Shown: piece by piece, positions 28,020-37,102 of the stretch
Layout: every line of letters starts with the position of its first letter
How positions within the stretch are numbered: the stretch's first letter is position 1
Origin: Ochrobactrum sp. Marseille-Q0166
Lineage (GTDB): Bacteria > Pseudomonadota > Alphaproteobacteria > Rhizobiales > Rhizobiaceae
Direction of reading: 5' to 3'
Assembly: GCF_014397025.1 (NCBI RefSeq)
Contig: NZ_JACJUO010000001.1
Coordinates: 372,001 to 436,000, forward strand
Length of the DNA stretch: 64,000 nucleotides
Translations under genes and position numbers: made by a program
The notes under the pieces: generated by a model
Told to the model about the DNA's origin: nothing
Database searches by the model: none
What the model saw: the letters and a program-made list of their open reading frames with translations, nothing else

Positions 28020-29042
28020 TCAACGCCAGCCAAGTTCTGGTGCAACATGCTTCAGGATCGATTCAATGACATGCGCATTGTAGTCTACACCCAACTGGTT
28101 TGGCACAGTCAGAAGCAGCGTATCGGCTTCGGCAATGGCCTCGTCCTTTTCGAGTTGTTTGATGAGCTTATCGGGTTCTGCCGCATAAGACCGACCAAAG
28201 ACAGCTCTCCAATCCTCTTCAATGTAACCAATCGAATCCTGTTCATTACTGCCGCCACCAAAGTAGGCACGATCCCTATCATCCATAAGCGCGAAAATGC
28301 TGCGGCTCACTGAAACACGCGGCGTGCGGGTATGCCCGGCTTCTTTCCAAGCTTCGCGATAAGCGCGGATTTGCTTGGCCTGCTGAATATGCAAAGGTTC
28401 GCCGCTTTCGTCCTTCTTCAACGTCGAGCTTTGCAGGTTCATGCCAAGCTTTGCTGCCCATATTGCGGTCGCGTCCGAAGCAGCCCCCCACCAGATACGA
28501 TCCCTCAGCCCTTCCGAATGTGGTTCAATTTTCAGAAGCCCGGGAGGGTTTGGAAACATTGGCCGAGGATTTGGCTGAGCGAAGCCTTCGCCTTTCAGCG
28601 CTTCAAAGAACACTTCGCCATGCTTGCGACCCAAATCGGCATCCGTCATGCCTGCTTCCAGCTCATAGCCGAAATGACGCCAGCCATCGATTACCTGTTC
28701 AGGCGAACCCCGACTGATACCGAGCTGCAGGCGGCCTTTTGAGATCAGATCCGCAGCACTTGCATCTTCGACCATATAAAGCGGATTTTCATACCGCATA
28801 TCGATCACGGCAGTGCCGATTTCGATTTTACTGGTTCTGGCACCCACGGCCGCAAGCAATGGAAATGGCGAAGCAAGCTGGCGGGCAAAATGATGCACAC
28901 GGAAATATGCACTATCGGCACCAAGCTCCTCAGCGGCGACAGCAAGGTCTATCGATTGCAGAAGTGCATCGCTTGCAGAGCGCGTGGCGGACTGAGGCGA
29001 AGGTGACCAATGACCGAATGACAGAAAACCTATATTTTTCAT
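28020..29042 (-). CDS. LLM-class flavin-dependent oxidoreductase
   Basis: 340 residues, the bacterial-luciferase-like TIM-barrel family that uses FMNH2/F420. MKNIGFLSFGHWSPS at the start, LGADSAYFRVHHFARQLASPFPLLAAVGART near 40-70, and GRLQLGISRGSPEQVIDGW near 103-120 are family features. The substrate cannot be inferred. Monocistronic, with a shared terminator at its 3' end. Confidence 0.93.
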   Translation of the reverse strand: MKNIGFLSFGHWSPSPQSATRSASDALLQSIDLAVAAEELGADSAYFRVHHFARQLASPFPLLAAVGARTSKIEIGTAVIDMRYENPLYMVEDASAADLISKGRLQLGISRGSPEQVIDGWRHFGYELEAGMTDADLGRKHGEVFFEALKGEGFAQPNPRPMFPNPPGLLKIEPHSEGLRDRIWWGAASDATAIWAAKLGMNLQSSTLKKDESGEPLHIQQAKQIRAYREAWKEAGHTRTPRVSVSRSIFALMDDRDRAYFGGGSNEQDSIGYIEEDWRAVFGRSYAAEPDKLIKQLEKDEAIAEADTLLLTVPNQLGVDYNAHVIESILKHVAPELGWR

Positions 29043-29345
29043 GACTATGTTCCTCAGAGCATGATCCAGCGAACGGGAAACAAGATGCGGCAGACCGATG
29101 CTTCATACTTTTTTGTGCGGGGCACTTTTCATCTGCTTTGTCAGAATATGGCGGCTTCCGATAGCCATTGAAAGGGCGCTGAACACTGTGTTCATGAAAC
29201 GGAATATAACCTGCGTGATACTGAGTGCGATGACGACACGTTGACAGTCTATAAGGACCAGATTAAGCCTCAATACAGGGCGGATCCACCTTCAGCTTAT
29301 AAAGCCGATGCCGCGAGGTAATGCACCAAAACAGGGGAGATTTTC
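29043..29345. other. Divergent promoter region
   Basis: A 303-bp gap between the LLM gene and the solute-binding protein gene. TTGACA at about 29240 with TATAAG soon after may be a promoter element but the spacing is poor. AGGGGAG immediately before 29346 is the ribosome site. Nothing else is recognised. Confidence 0.4.
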
Positions 29346-30299
29346 ATGCGTTCTATGCTTCTGGCTTTGCTGGCCGCAACTTCTATTGTCACTCACGCAC
29401 AGGCCAAGGATGTAACAGTTGCCGTTACTGCTATCGTTGAACATCCGGCACTTGATGCTGCGCGCGACGGCGTGAAAGACGCGCTGGGCGAAGCTGGTTT
29501 CAAGGAAGGTGAAAACCTTAAATTCGTCTATCAGTCCGCTCAGGGCAATCCAGCAACCGCTGCGCAGATCGCACGCCAGTTCGTTGGTGAAGCTCCAGAC
29601 GTTATCGTTCCAATTTCCACGCCTTCGGCACAGGCCGTTGTTTCCGCAACACGTGATATTCCGATTGTCTTCACCGCTGTTTCCGACCCGCTTGGCGCAC
29701 AGCTCGTCAAGGACATGGCAAAGCCGGGCGGCAATGTAACCGGCCTTTCCGACATGTCGCCAGTGGCTGAGCACATCAAGCTCATCAAGGAAGTAATGCC
29801 GAACATCAAGAAGCTCGGCTATCTCTACAATTCCGGCGAAACCAATTCCGTGTCGCTTCTGGCAGCACTGAAGGAAGCCGCTTCTGCTGAAGGCATCGAG
29901 ATCGTTGAATCGGCTGCAACCAAATCGGCAGAAGTTCAAGGCGCAGCCCGCGCGCTCGTTGGCCGTGCAGATGCGATGTATGTGCCGACTGACAACACCA
30001 TCGTTTCGGCACTTGAAAGTGCTGTCGGTGTGGCTGAAGAAAGCAAGCTGCCGCTCTTCACCGCGGATACGGATTCCGTCAAGCGCGGAGCACTCGCGGC
30101 TCTCGGCTTCAACTATTACGACGTTGGTAAGCAGACGGGCGCTGTCGTTGTGAAAATCCTCAATGGCGAAAAGCCTGGCGATATTGCAGTCGATATCGCC
30201 AAGGGCACGGACCTCGTCATCAATCTTGCTGCTGCAAAGAAGATGGGCGTCGAGTTCCCGCAGGCTGTTATCGACCGTGCAACCAGCAAGGTCGAATAA
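29346..30299 (+). CDS. ABC transporter substrate-binding protein, TrpX-like (PF04392 type)
   Basis: 317 residues. Signal peptide MRSMLLALLAATSIVTHAQA, mature from about residue 21. AARDGVKDALGEAGFKEGENL and VPISTPSAQAVVSATRDIPIVFTAVSDPLGA (near 80-115) are typical of the ABC_sub_bind family that handles aromatic amino acids or other small solutes. The expected partner permease and ATPase of this family are not next to it but at 51385-53060, after a 21-kb insertion. If expression of those genes came from this promoter, the operon is now split. Confidence 0.93.
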   Translation: MRSMLLALLAATSIVTHAQAKDVTVAVTAIVEHPALDAARDGVKDALGEAGFKEGENLKFVYQSAQGNPATAAQIARQFVGEAPDVIVPISTPSAQAVVSATRDIPIVFTAVSDPLGAQLVKDMAKPGGNVTGLSDMSPVAEHIKLIKEVMPNIKKLGYLYNSGETNSVSLLAALKEAASAEGIEIVESAATKSAEVQGAARALVGRADAMYVPTDNTIVSALESAVGVAEESKLPLFTADTDSVKRGALAALGFNYYDVGKQTGAVVVKILNGEKPGDIAVDIAKGTDLVINLAAAKKMGVEFPQAVIDRATSKVE

Positions 30300-30323
30300 T
30301 TGCAATTTCTATCCTAAAGAAAA

Positions 30324-30420
30324 GGGTTCTGATGGGATGGACGCCCTCCGACGGCCTTGATGTGGCAGAATGGGTTCGTTGAGCACCATTGAGGAGGATG
30401 CGTCCATCCCATCAGAACCC
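30324..30420. repeat. 21-bp perfect inverted repeat at the island's left edge
   Basis: 30324-30344 (GGGTTCTGATGGGATGG...) is the exact reverse complement of 30400-30420, and similarity continues inward with a 2-base indel. The arms are separated by 55 bp. It begins 24 bp past the solute-binding protein stop, so it is either the border hairpin of the insert or the trace of a small deleted element. Confidence 0.75.
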
Positions 30421-30578
30421 TTGACCTTGCCCCTGGCGTCTTCTGCGAGTCCGTTCGCAAGCTTCGCGCTCGTCTCAAGAATCCGCCATACAGCGTCGAG
30501 GACTATCTCGGCACACTGACACAGCAGGGCCTCGTTGCTACGGCGGCCGAGCTCGAAGCGTTCGCCGCTCTCCTATGA
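30393..30578 (+). pseudogene. Truncated gene remnant (C-terminal 61 residues)
   Basis: An open frame without start codon after a TGA at 30390. It reads ...IRTLDLAPGVFCESVRKLRA, then KNPPYSVEDYLGTLTQQGLV and ends AAELEAFAALL. The composition is protein-like, resembling the tail of a PIN-domain toxin, but this is only an impression. It overlaps the right arm of the inverted repeat, which suggests it was cut by the event that formed the island edge. Confidence 0.45.
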
Positions 30579-31340
30579 ACCCTCGTGATCCACAACCGTA
30601 GGGATTGCTATCCGCTGTCCTGGGGTCACGCGATCCGAGTGCTACCGTTTCCACATCCATTTCAACAGCATGGCTGTGGAAATGAGGAACCGCGTTGTCG
30701 GCTTCCTGGGATCGCATGTCGCCTATGGCAATGACAGTTTCTGCGCGGCAGACCAAGGCAAAGAAGCGGGAGCGAATAGCGTCCATGTTCCATGGCAACC
30801 GAGTACCTCTGGCCAATCGCGGTATCGTCTTCAAGTCGCCGACCGAAGTGCTGGCGATGATCCCGTGACCGTGCATGATGTAGATATTAGGGAAGATAAC
30901 CTGAAGCTAGAAGGCAAGCAGCAAGCGAGCTGGAACGAAATTGCGCACGCCAGCCACTACTTCTTGGGCCCCGCTGAAAGGAAAATGCACGCTTACGGAC
31001 CAGTGACCGGCACGTGTTGGCCCCTGTGATTACCGCTTCTAAAGAGCCAGACCCTAAAACCAACTGTGCGCTACCCACCCCATCCCAGATGATCCCAACT
31101 CAGTCTTGCTAGGGCCGCTTCGGGTTCCGACCTCCCGCAGCTCAAGTCCACGGCGTCCTTCCCTGTTCATATAGTCATGGAAAGCCCGGTAGCGCTTCTC
31201 CCAGACAGTGCCGGCGATATGGCCTCGGCCTTATCCCAGTCCGCAGTCTTCACCGAGCCGCGACAATCACGACCGGATTACGGTCCCGTGGTTGCCGCTC
31301 CTTGGTCTGGCTCGTGCTGATAAAGGGAAGAAACCGCCCT
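30579..31340. other. Gene debris without an intact gene
   Basis: About 760 bp with short broken frames. The best is 30725-30868 (+), 47 residues, containing RQTKAKKRERIASMFHGNRV and FKSPTEVLAMIP. Another fragment lies on the minus strand near 31100-31220 (GTVWEKRYRAFHDYMNREGR). Neither is assigned to a family. The pattern fits decayed mobile or accessory DNA. Confidence 0.5.
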
Positions 31341-31347
31341 ATGATAA

Positions 31348-31390
31348 AAAACTACAATTTATTTGACATGTGTAGTTTTAGTACTACTAT
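31348..31390 (+). promoter_or_regulatory. Promoter with inverted-repeat operator for the ABC/phosphatase operon
   Basis: TTGACA (31363-31368) and TACTAT (31385-31390) are 16 bp apart, a good sigma70-type promoter. AAAACTACA (31348-31356) is the exact inverse of TGTAGTTTT (31371-31379), and ACTAC at 31383-31387 forms a second dyad with GTAGT at 31372-31376. The dyads overlap the -35, spacer and -10, as expected for a repressor operator; the RpiR-type protein at 36187 is the natural candidate. Confidence 0.65.
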
Positions 31391-31422
31391 CCATTTGGAA
31401 CGACAAAAAGGGGGAACCAACA

Positions 31423-32439
31423 ATGACAACCTTCCATCTAAAAACTGCTGGCTATGCGGCCGCTTTACTCCTCTCCATGGGAGTTGGCGCTCAGGCCGAC
31501 AACCTGACCGTATATTGCCCCATGTCTGAAGACGACTGCACATCCGTGTTGCAGGCCTTCAAGGATGACACGGGCATCAGTTCTTCGTTTGTTCGTATGG
31601 GAGCGGGCGAGGTTCTTGCCCGCATTCGTGCTGAGGCCGCAAATCCGCAAGCGGCCCTCTGGCTTGCGGGGGCCGCAGATCTCTTCATTCAAGGCGCCAC
31701 TGAAGGTCTCCTCGAGCCCTATGCATCAAAGAACATTACGAACGTCGACGCAAAATTTCTTAGTCCGGATAATGCTTGGACGCCGATTGCCGTTTCGCCC
31801 GTAGCCTTCTTTTACAATCCCGATTATCTAAAAAGGCTCGGGAAGGAGCCGCCGACAAGCTGGAAGGACTTTTCCGATCCCGCTTACAAAAGCGCCATCG
31901 TGCTGACCCACCCAGCCTCCTCCGGCACTGCCTTTGTCGTCCTGTCAACGCTCGTGCAGATCTACGGAGAGGATGAGGCATTCCAGATTCTCAAGGCAAT
32001 CGATGGCAACGTCCTGCAATATGCCCGCTCGGCAGGCAGCCTGACGCAAATGGTCGCCAGTGGCGAGGTGGCAATCTCTATGGCCTACACGCACGGGCTG
32101 GAAGTGGCGATCAAGCAGGGGTATCCAGTCAAGGTGTCTTTTCCAGAAGAGGGCACGGGGTACGAACTAAACTCTGCCGCCCTCATTGCGAATGCGCCAG
32201 CAGACCAGCGCGATGCCGCTAAAGCCTTCCTTGACTGGGCAGTCTCGGAGAAAGGTCAGCATGCGCTTGGAGTCACGCATCGTGAGGCGGTGGTCGCTGG
32301 CATCTCCAACCCCGATCTCCAGATCAACACAAGTTCGGTCAAGCTGATCCGCTACAATTCCGAGTGGGCTGGGAAGAGCCGCGCCGCTCTTCTCGAACGC
32401 TACGAAAAAGACGTGCGCAACGCCTCAGCGGCAAAATAA
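31423..32439 (+). CDS. ABC transporter substrate-binding protein, AfuA/FbpA-like
   Basis: 338 residues from MTTFHLKTAGYAAAL, preceded by GGGGGAA. Signal peptide ends near QADN (residue ~25). LTVYCPMSEDDCTSVLQAFK, then RMGAGEVLARIRAEAANPQA and SPVAFFYNPDYLKRLG near 115 place it in the cluster-D family of iron(III)/sugar-phosphate/phosphonate binding proteins. The tyrosine set of iron binders is not obvious, and the neighbours (IMPase-like, nucleoside hydrolase, RpiR) point to a phosphorylated sugar or nucleoside as ligand, as for AfuA hexose-phosphate binders. The ligand is inference. Confidence 0.85.
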   Translation: MTTFHLKTAGYAAALLLSMGVGAQADNLTVYCPMSEDDCTSVLQAFKDDTGISSSFVRMGAGEVLARIRAEAANPQAALWLAGAADLFIQGATEGLLEPYASKNITNVDAKFLSPDNAWTPIAVSPVAFFYNPDYLKRLGKEPPTSWKDFSDPAYKSAIVLTHPASSGTAFVVLSTLVQIYGEDEAFQILKAIDGNVLQYARSAGSLTQMVASGEVAISMAYTHGLEVAIKQGYPVKVSFPEEGTGYELNSAALIANAPADQRDAAKAFLDWAVSEKGQHALGVTHREAVVAGISNPDLQINTSSVKLIRYNSEWAGKSRAALLERYEKDVRNASAAK

Positions 32440-32549
32440 TAGGAAGTATTCATCCGGCGCGGAATGCGGTGTGTGTCTCGATGCGATCACGTCTCGCCCG
32501 TGCCGATGTCAATCCCGTTCTGACTGTCTTTCCCACGAGGAGAAAACCT

Positions 32550-34223
32550 GTGGCCCATGAAACGGTTCACCGACGGCTATCCGATTCAAGAGGAAAAATT
32601 CTCGCAGATCCTTGGCTTTTCGGTATTTTCCTGCTTTTGACGGCGTCTGTGCTCCTCTTTGCCGTCCTGCCGGTTCTTAGCGTATTACGGTTGGCTGTAA
32701 CGACGGGAGAGGGCTCGGTTGCCCAGCTTCTCCTTCACCGCCTGCGCGCTCCCCTTCTGTGGAGGACACTTGGTAACACCCTTCTGTTGGGGGTGGCGTC
32801 CGCCGTTGTCTCGACCATTGTTGGCTTCATTCTGGCCTTTGCGTTAACCCGCACCAACTTGCGGGGAAAAGCCTTCATTCATCTCATCGCGCTATTGCCG
32901 ATCATTTCCCCGCCTTTCGTAATAGCTCTTTCGATGATCCTTCTATTCGGGCGCAGCGGCCTCGTAACCAAAGAGCTTCTGGGAATTATGGGGGCGAATG
33001 TCTTCGGCTTCCACAGCCTGCTGTTCATCCAGGTGCTGGCGTTCACGCCAATTGCGTATCTGAACATGCGTGGCATGCTGATGGCGATCGACAGCACTCT
33101 CGAGGATGCTGCAGCCGTGCTCGGAAGCTCGCAATGGATGATCTTCTCGAAAATCACGCTGCCCCTCTCCGTGCCAGCGATTCTCAGTTCCATGCTACTG
33201 GTTTTCGTCAAGTCCATCGAGGATTTCGGCAACCCTCTCGTTATCGGCGGAACGTTCAGCACGCTGGCAGTGGAAGCGTATTCGCAGTTCATCGGCTATT
33301 TCAATGTCGGTGTCGGCGCCATGTTCGCCAGTATTTTGCTCTTTCCGTCACTGCTCGCCTTCATGATCCATCGGTACTGGATTAGCGCCCGCAGTTACGT
33401 GACCGTGACGGGTAAGCCCGCCGCTCAGTCCATTAGACTCGTGAGTCCGCTCCTCGTCGGGCCGCTCGGGTTGTTCTGCTACGCTTTCGTCGGCCTGATC
33501 CTGGCGCTGTACGGCACGGTCGTCGCGATCTCCTTCACCCATATACCCGGAATCGACTGGTCTTTCACCACGGAACATTACACGCGTGTGTTCACTGCGG
33601 GATTGCGGCCGCTGTGGAACTCGATGACCCTGGCGGGCGTTGCCACCCCGGTAACAGTATTCGGTGGCATCGCCATTGCCTATATTCTCACCCGCTGCTC
33701 GTTTGCAGGCAGCGCTCTGCTACGCTGGGGTACGCTGATTTCGTTTGCCGCACCGGGCACGATCATCGGCATCGGTTATGTCTCGCTATTTAACACGCCG
33801 CCTCTGGTTTTGACCGGTACCGCCCTGATCATAGTCGCAGCCATCGTCGTCAAGACGCTTCAGGTCGGTATCGAGGCCGGCTCCAACCAGCTCAGGCAGA
33901 TCGATCCGGCAATGGATGAAGCGGCCCTGACACTCGGTGCATCTCGCATGAGAACCATCGGAAAGATCACCTTGCCTTTGCTCAAACCGGCGATCTTCAC
34001 CGCCACGGCCTATGCCTTCACGCGGTCCCTCACGACATTAAGTGCCGTCATCTTCCTCGTTTCAGCCAACTGGACGCTGATCACGGTTACCATCCTCAAT
34101 CAGGTCGAAACATTGCGCATGGGGCTTGCTGCCGCCTACAGCGTCGTTCTCATCGCCATCGTGCTCGCCCTTCTCGGGGCCCTGCAGATAGTGATGGGCC
34201 GAACCACCTACAACGACAGGTAA
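32550..34223 (+). CDS. ABC transporter permease, fused two-domain FbpB/AfuB type
   Basis: 557 residues from a GTG at 32550, chosen because GAGGAG lies 8 bp upstream; the frame is open 62 codons earlier into the binding-protein gene. About twelve transmembrane helices form two homologous halves. Each has an EAA loop: the first near MRGMLMAIDSTLEDAAAVLGSS (residue ~175), the second near LRQIDPAMDEAALTLGAS (residue ~455). Such fused permeases work with a single ATPase in Fbp/Afu importers. Inner membrane. Confidence 0.88.
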   Translation: MAHETVHRRLSDSRGKILADPWLFGIFLLLTASVLLFAVLPVLSVLRLAVTTGEGSVAQLLLHRLRAPLLWRTLGNTLLLGVASAVVSTIVGFILAFALTRTNLRGKAFIHLIALLPIISPPFVIALSMILLFGRSGLVTKELLGIMGANVFGFHSLLFIQVLAFTPIAYLNMRGMLMAIDSTLEDAAAVLGSSQWMIFSKITLPLSVPAILSSMLLVFVKSIEDFGNPLVIGGTFSTLAVEAYSQFIGYFNVGVGAMFASILLFPSLLAFMIHRYWISARSYVTVTGKPAAQSIRLVSPLLVGPLGLFCYAFVGLILALYGTVVAISFTHIPGIDWSFTTEHYTRVFTAGLRPLWNSMTLAGVATPVTVFGGIAIAYILTRCSFAGSALLRWGTLISFAAPGTIIGIGYVSLFNTPPLVLTGTALIIVAAIVVKTLQVGIEAGSNQLRQIDPAMDEAALTLGASRMRTIGKITLPLLKPAIFTATAYAFTRSLTTLSAVIFLVSANWTLITVTILNQVETLRMGLAAAYSVVLIAIVLALLGALQIVMGRTTYNDR

Positions 34224-34227
34224 AGCC

Positions 34228-35322
34228 ATGACGCGGGTCATTCTCGAGAATATCGACAAGATTTATGCCGGACGCCACGGGGCCGCCGGTCCCCATGCGG
34301 TCCGGGGGATTAACCTGACGATTGGAAGCGGTCAGCTCGTGACACTGCTTGGCCCGTCCGGTTGCGGAAAGACAACCACGCTGCGCATGCTGGCGGGCTT
34401 TGAAACTCCCACTTCCGGGCGAATCTTTATCGATGACCAAGATATAACCAACAAACCGGTTAACCAGCGCGGCATCGGAATGGTTTTCCAGAGCTATGCG
34501 CTCTTTCCGCATATGAGTGTCCGTGAAAACATCAGCTTCGGCCTCAATGTCCAGCAACTGTCCCGGGATGAAATCCACAGCCGGGTCGAGGATGTTATGG
34601 ACATTATGGCGCTTCGGCGCTTTGCCGATAATGCGCCCGCTCAGCTATCTGGTGGACAGCAGCAGCGCGTGGCGCTGGCGCGGACGGTCGTGACTCGGCC
34701 CCGGGTACTGCTGTTCGATGAACCGCTGTCCAACCTCGACGCCCAGTTGCGCGAGCGCATGCGCGACGAGTTGCGCATGCTTCAGCAGCGCCTCGGTATC
34801 ACCAGTCTCTACGTCACGCATGATCAGAACGAGGCCATGGCGATTTCGGACCGGGTGATCGTCATGAACGGCGGCGTTATCGAACAGGACGACGCGCCGA
34901 CGAATATCTATGCTCGGCCCGCGACAGCCTTCGTCGCCGAATTCATGGGCAAGGCCAACATCCTCAAAGCCGCGGTTGAAACGACCGAAGAGGATAGACC
35001 GGGCGTTCGCATCGGAGGAGCGATGCTGCAATTGGACTGGCCGGGCCACACGCTGCGGGCGGGTGAGACGATCGATTGCGTGATCCGGCCCGAGCAGATC
35101 TCCATCGACCCCACCGGACCCGTCGAAACCTCTGTTGAACGCGTCGTCTATCAGGGCGCCTATGTTGAATATGGTGTGAGTATCGACGGTCAGCCTTGTA
35201 ACGTCATCGACTATCGCTACCACGCCAACGGGATCCGCTCGCCTGGGGAAACTTTACGTCTCGGCTTTGGCGCAAGTACGCCGTGGCCTCTAGGGCCGAC
35301 GAAAAGGCACGTTCACACATGA
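34228..35322 (+). CDS. ABC transporter ATP-binding protein, AfuC/FbpC-like
   Basis: 364 residues. Walker A GPSGCGKTTTLRMLAGFE near 46-55, Q-loop FQSYALFPHMSV near 90, signature LSGGQQQRVALARTV near 137-151, Walker B VLLFDEPLSNLD near 157, and switch His in YVTHDQNEA near 192. A TOBE-type domain follows from about 240 to the end. Starts 4 bp after the permease. The last bases overlap the phosphatase start (ATGA), so the whole importer and phosphatase are one transcript. Confidence 0.93.
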   Translation: MTRVILENIDKIYAGRHGAAGPHAVRGINLTIGSGQLVTLLGPSGCGKTTTLRMLAGFETPTSGRIFIDDQDITNKPVNQRGIGMVFQSYALFPHMSVRENISFGLNVQQLSRDEIHSRVEDVMDIMALRRFADNAPAQLSGGQQQRVALARTVVTRPRVLLFDEPLSNLDAQLRERMRDELRMLQQRLGITSLYVTHDQNEAMAISDRVIVMNGGVIEQDDAPTNIYARPATAFVAEFMGKANILKAAVETTEEDRPGVRIGGAMLQLDWPGHTLRAGETIDCVIRPEQISIDPTGPVETSVERVVYQGAYVEYGVSIDGQPCNVIDYRYHANGIRSPGETLRLGFGASTPWPLGPTKRHVHT

Positions 35323-36185
35323 ATACAGCGTTCGAAACTTTGGTTACGACAACCGCCATCCTTGCGGCTAGAACAGCCGGTGCGGCAATCCGCGACGCCT
35401 TTCTTGCGGCTGAAGGCGGCGCCAAAATTGCGATAGAAAACAAGACCAGCTACGCCGATATCGTTACCGAAGTCGACCGGGAAGCGGAAGGTATTATCGG
35501 CCGCCTTATCTTTGAAGGTGTTCCTCAATCACGAATACTAGGTGAGGAGCAAGGGTGGCAGGGCGCCTCCGACGAGGCGGTGACATGGTATGTGGACCCG
35601 ATCGACGGCACGAGCAATTTTGCCTCGGGCCTCCCCATCTTCTGTGTCTCGATCGCTGCCTTTACGAACTACGGAAGACCCTTGTGCGGCGTCATCTTTG
35701 ACCCGATGCGCGATGAGATGTTTGTGGCCAGCGGGGGGGAGCTGACCCTGAATGGCGTGCGGCTAGGTTTAAACGTCAGGGCGCGCTCGGATCGTGACGC
35801 GGAATTGCTGACCAATCTTCCTAGGGAGGGAAAATACCCCACATCTTCCGAGTTGGAAACCTTCGCTCGCCTAGTCGAAGCCTTCCGCGCCGTGCGCCGG
35901 ATCGGCTCTTCAGCGCTGCAACTGGCTTACGTGGCCGTGGGGCGCGCCGCAATCGGTTACGACGAAGGCTGCGGTCCTTGGGACATCGCAGCGGGATTGT
36001 CGCTGGTGCAGGCGAGCGGGGGACAGATCGTTGCCTGGAATGAGAACGGCGAATGGCTTCCAGCACCGCTCACAAATCCCGCCGCCATCTCCAAACTGGT
36101 CGTGGCAAACGCTCATTTCGACATCGAAAATTCCTCCGTGCTCGGTTCAGGCAACGAACGTTTGCGGGTTAGGGGGGGGGCCTGA
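35319..36185 (+). CDS. Inositol monophosphatase family phosphatase
   Basis: 288 residues. Metal-dependent phosphatase of the IMPase/FBPase/CysQ superfamily. VTEVDREAEGII near residue 52, ILGEEQG near 75, WYVDPIDGTSNFASGLP with the DPIDGT metal motif near 92-98, and CGPWDIAAGLSLVQASGG with the WDIAAG motif near 220. Co-translated with the ABC ATPase. In this context it probably removes phosphate from the imported compound, but it is cytoplasmic by sequence (no signal peptide). Its 3' end carries a nine-G run. Confidence 0.9.
   Translation: MNTAFETLVTTTAILAARTAGAAIRDAFLAAEGGAKIAIENKTSYADIVTEVDREAEGIIGRLIFEGVPQSRILGEEQGWQGASDEAVTWYVDPIDGTSNFASGLPIFCVSIAAFTNYGRPLCGVIFDPMRDEMFVASGGELTLNGVRLGLNVRARSDRDAELLTNLPREGKYPTSSELETFARLVEAFRAVRRIGSSALQLAYVAVGRAAIGYDEGCGPWDIAAGLSLVQASGGQIVAWNENGEWLPAPLTNPAAISKLVVANAHFDIENSSVLGSGNERLRVRGGA
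36172..36180 (+). repeat. Nine-G homopolymer at the phosphatase/RpiR junction
   Basis: Nine consecutive G form the end codons of the phosphatase and also act as the ribosome site for the RpiR gene 6 bp later. Loss of one G would put the phosphatase in frame with the RpiR ATG and fuse the two proteins; gain of one G would end the phosphatase a few codons later. Confidence 0.85.
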
Positions 36186-36186
36186 T

Positions 36187-37047
36187 ATGAAGGACGCATT
36201 ATGGGCAAGGAATGAAGACGAACAGATGCTTGGCTTGATCAGGGGATCGTTGAACCAGTTCACCGCCGCGGAACGCAAGGTCGCAGAAACGATACTCGCC
36301 AACCCACAGGCTGCGATTGCTTGGTCGATCAATGATGCGGCCCGCTTCTCCCAGGTTAGCGAGCCGTCGATCATGCGGTTTTGTCGGCGGATGGGATTCG
36401 ATGGCTATTCCGATTTCCGCATGAGGCTCGCTCAGGCGCTCGCCGTCATCACTCAGGAAACCCGGCAAAAGCCCTCCGATGAAGAGGATCCGATTACTTC
36501 GGCCATTCTGTCCCACTGCAACACGGCAATCGAATCTATCAACGATCTGAGCATGGACATAGACAGCGAAGCGATCGGCCGCGCTGTAGGGATTCTCACC
36601 GCATCGAACCGTGTTGATGTCTATGGACATGGCGGATCCGGCTTTCTAGCTGCTGAAGCGCAGCACCGTTTCGCCTTTCTCGGAATTGCCAGCGTCGCCT
36701 ATTCTGACCCTGCACTCCAGATGGTTTCCGCGCTAGCTCTCTCACCAGGTGATACCGTTTTCGCCCTGTCCTTTTCGGGTGTGACAACCCATCTCATGCC
36801 GAATCTTGAACTTGCGCGCAACGCCGGGGCATCAATCGTTTCACTGGCACCCTCGGAATCGGCAATCGCACGCATGGCCAACGTCAACATTGCCATCAAC
36901 GCTTATCGCCATTCGACGACGACCAGCTTTCTGCCGAACGAACGGGTGTCGATGTATGTGATGCTGGATGCGATCATGGCGCTGGTCAATGCCCGCAGAA
37001 AGCAACGCTCTAGAGGTCAGGGGAACGATCCGTTCGTTACGACATGA
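36187..37047 (+). CDS. RpiR/MurR-family transcriptional regulator with SIS domain
   Basis: 286 residues. The N-terminal HTH_6 domain (about 10-85) has FTAAERKVAETILANPQAA and SINDAARFSQVSEPSIMRFCRRMGFDGYSDFRMRLAQ, with the recognition helix in SEPSIMRFCRRMG. The SIS domain (about 120-250) has NRVDVYGHGGSGFLAAEAQHR and VFALSFSGVTTHLMPNLELA, the sugar-phosphate pocket. RpiR proteins sense phosphosugars and control catabolic operons, so this one probably controls its own operon through the dyads at 31348-31390. Confidence 0.92.
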   Translation: MKDALWARNEDEQMLGLIRGSLNQFTAAERKVAETILANPQAAIAWSINDAARFSQVSEPSIMRFCRRMGFDGYSDFRMRLAQALAVITQETRQKPSDEEDPITSAILSHCNTAIESINDLSMDIDSEAIGRAVGILTASNRVDVYGHGGSGFLAAEAQHRFAFLGIASVAYSDPALQMVSALALSPGDTVFALSFSGVTTHLMPNLELARNAGASIVSLAPSESAIARMANVNIAINAYRHSTTTSFLPNERVSMYVMLDAIMALVNARRKQRSRGQGNDPFVTT

Positions 37048-37102
37048 TGCGCCGGGCCTAACGGCGTCATAAACTCCATTTCAGCGCAACTGGGAGGCTC
37101 AC

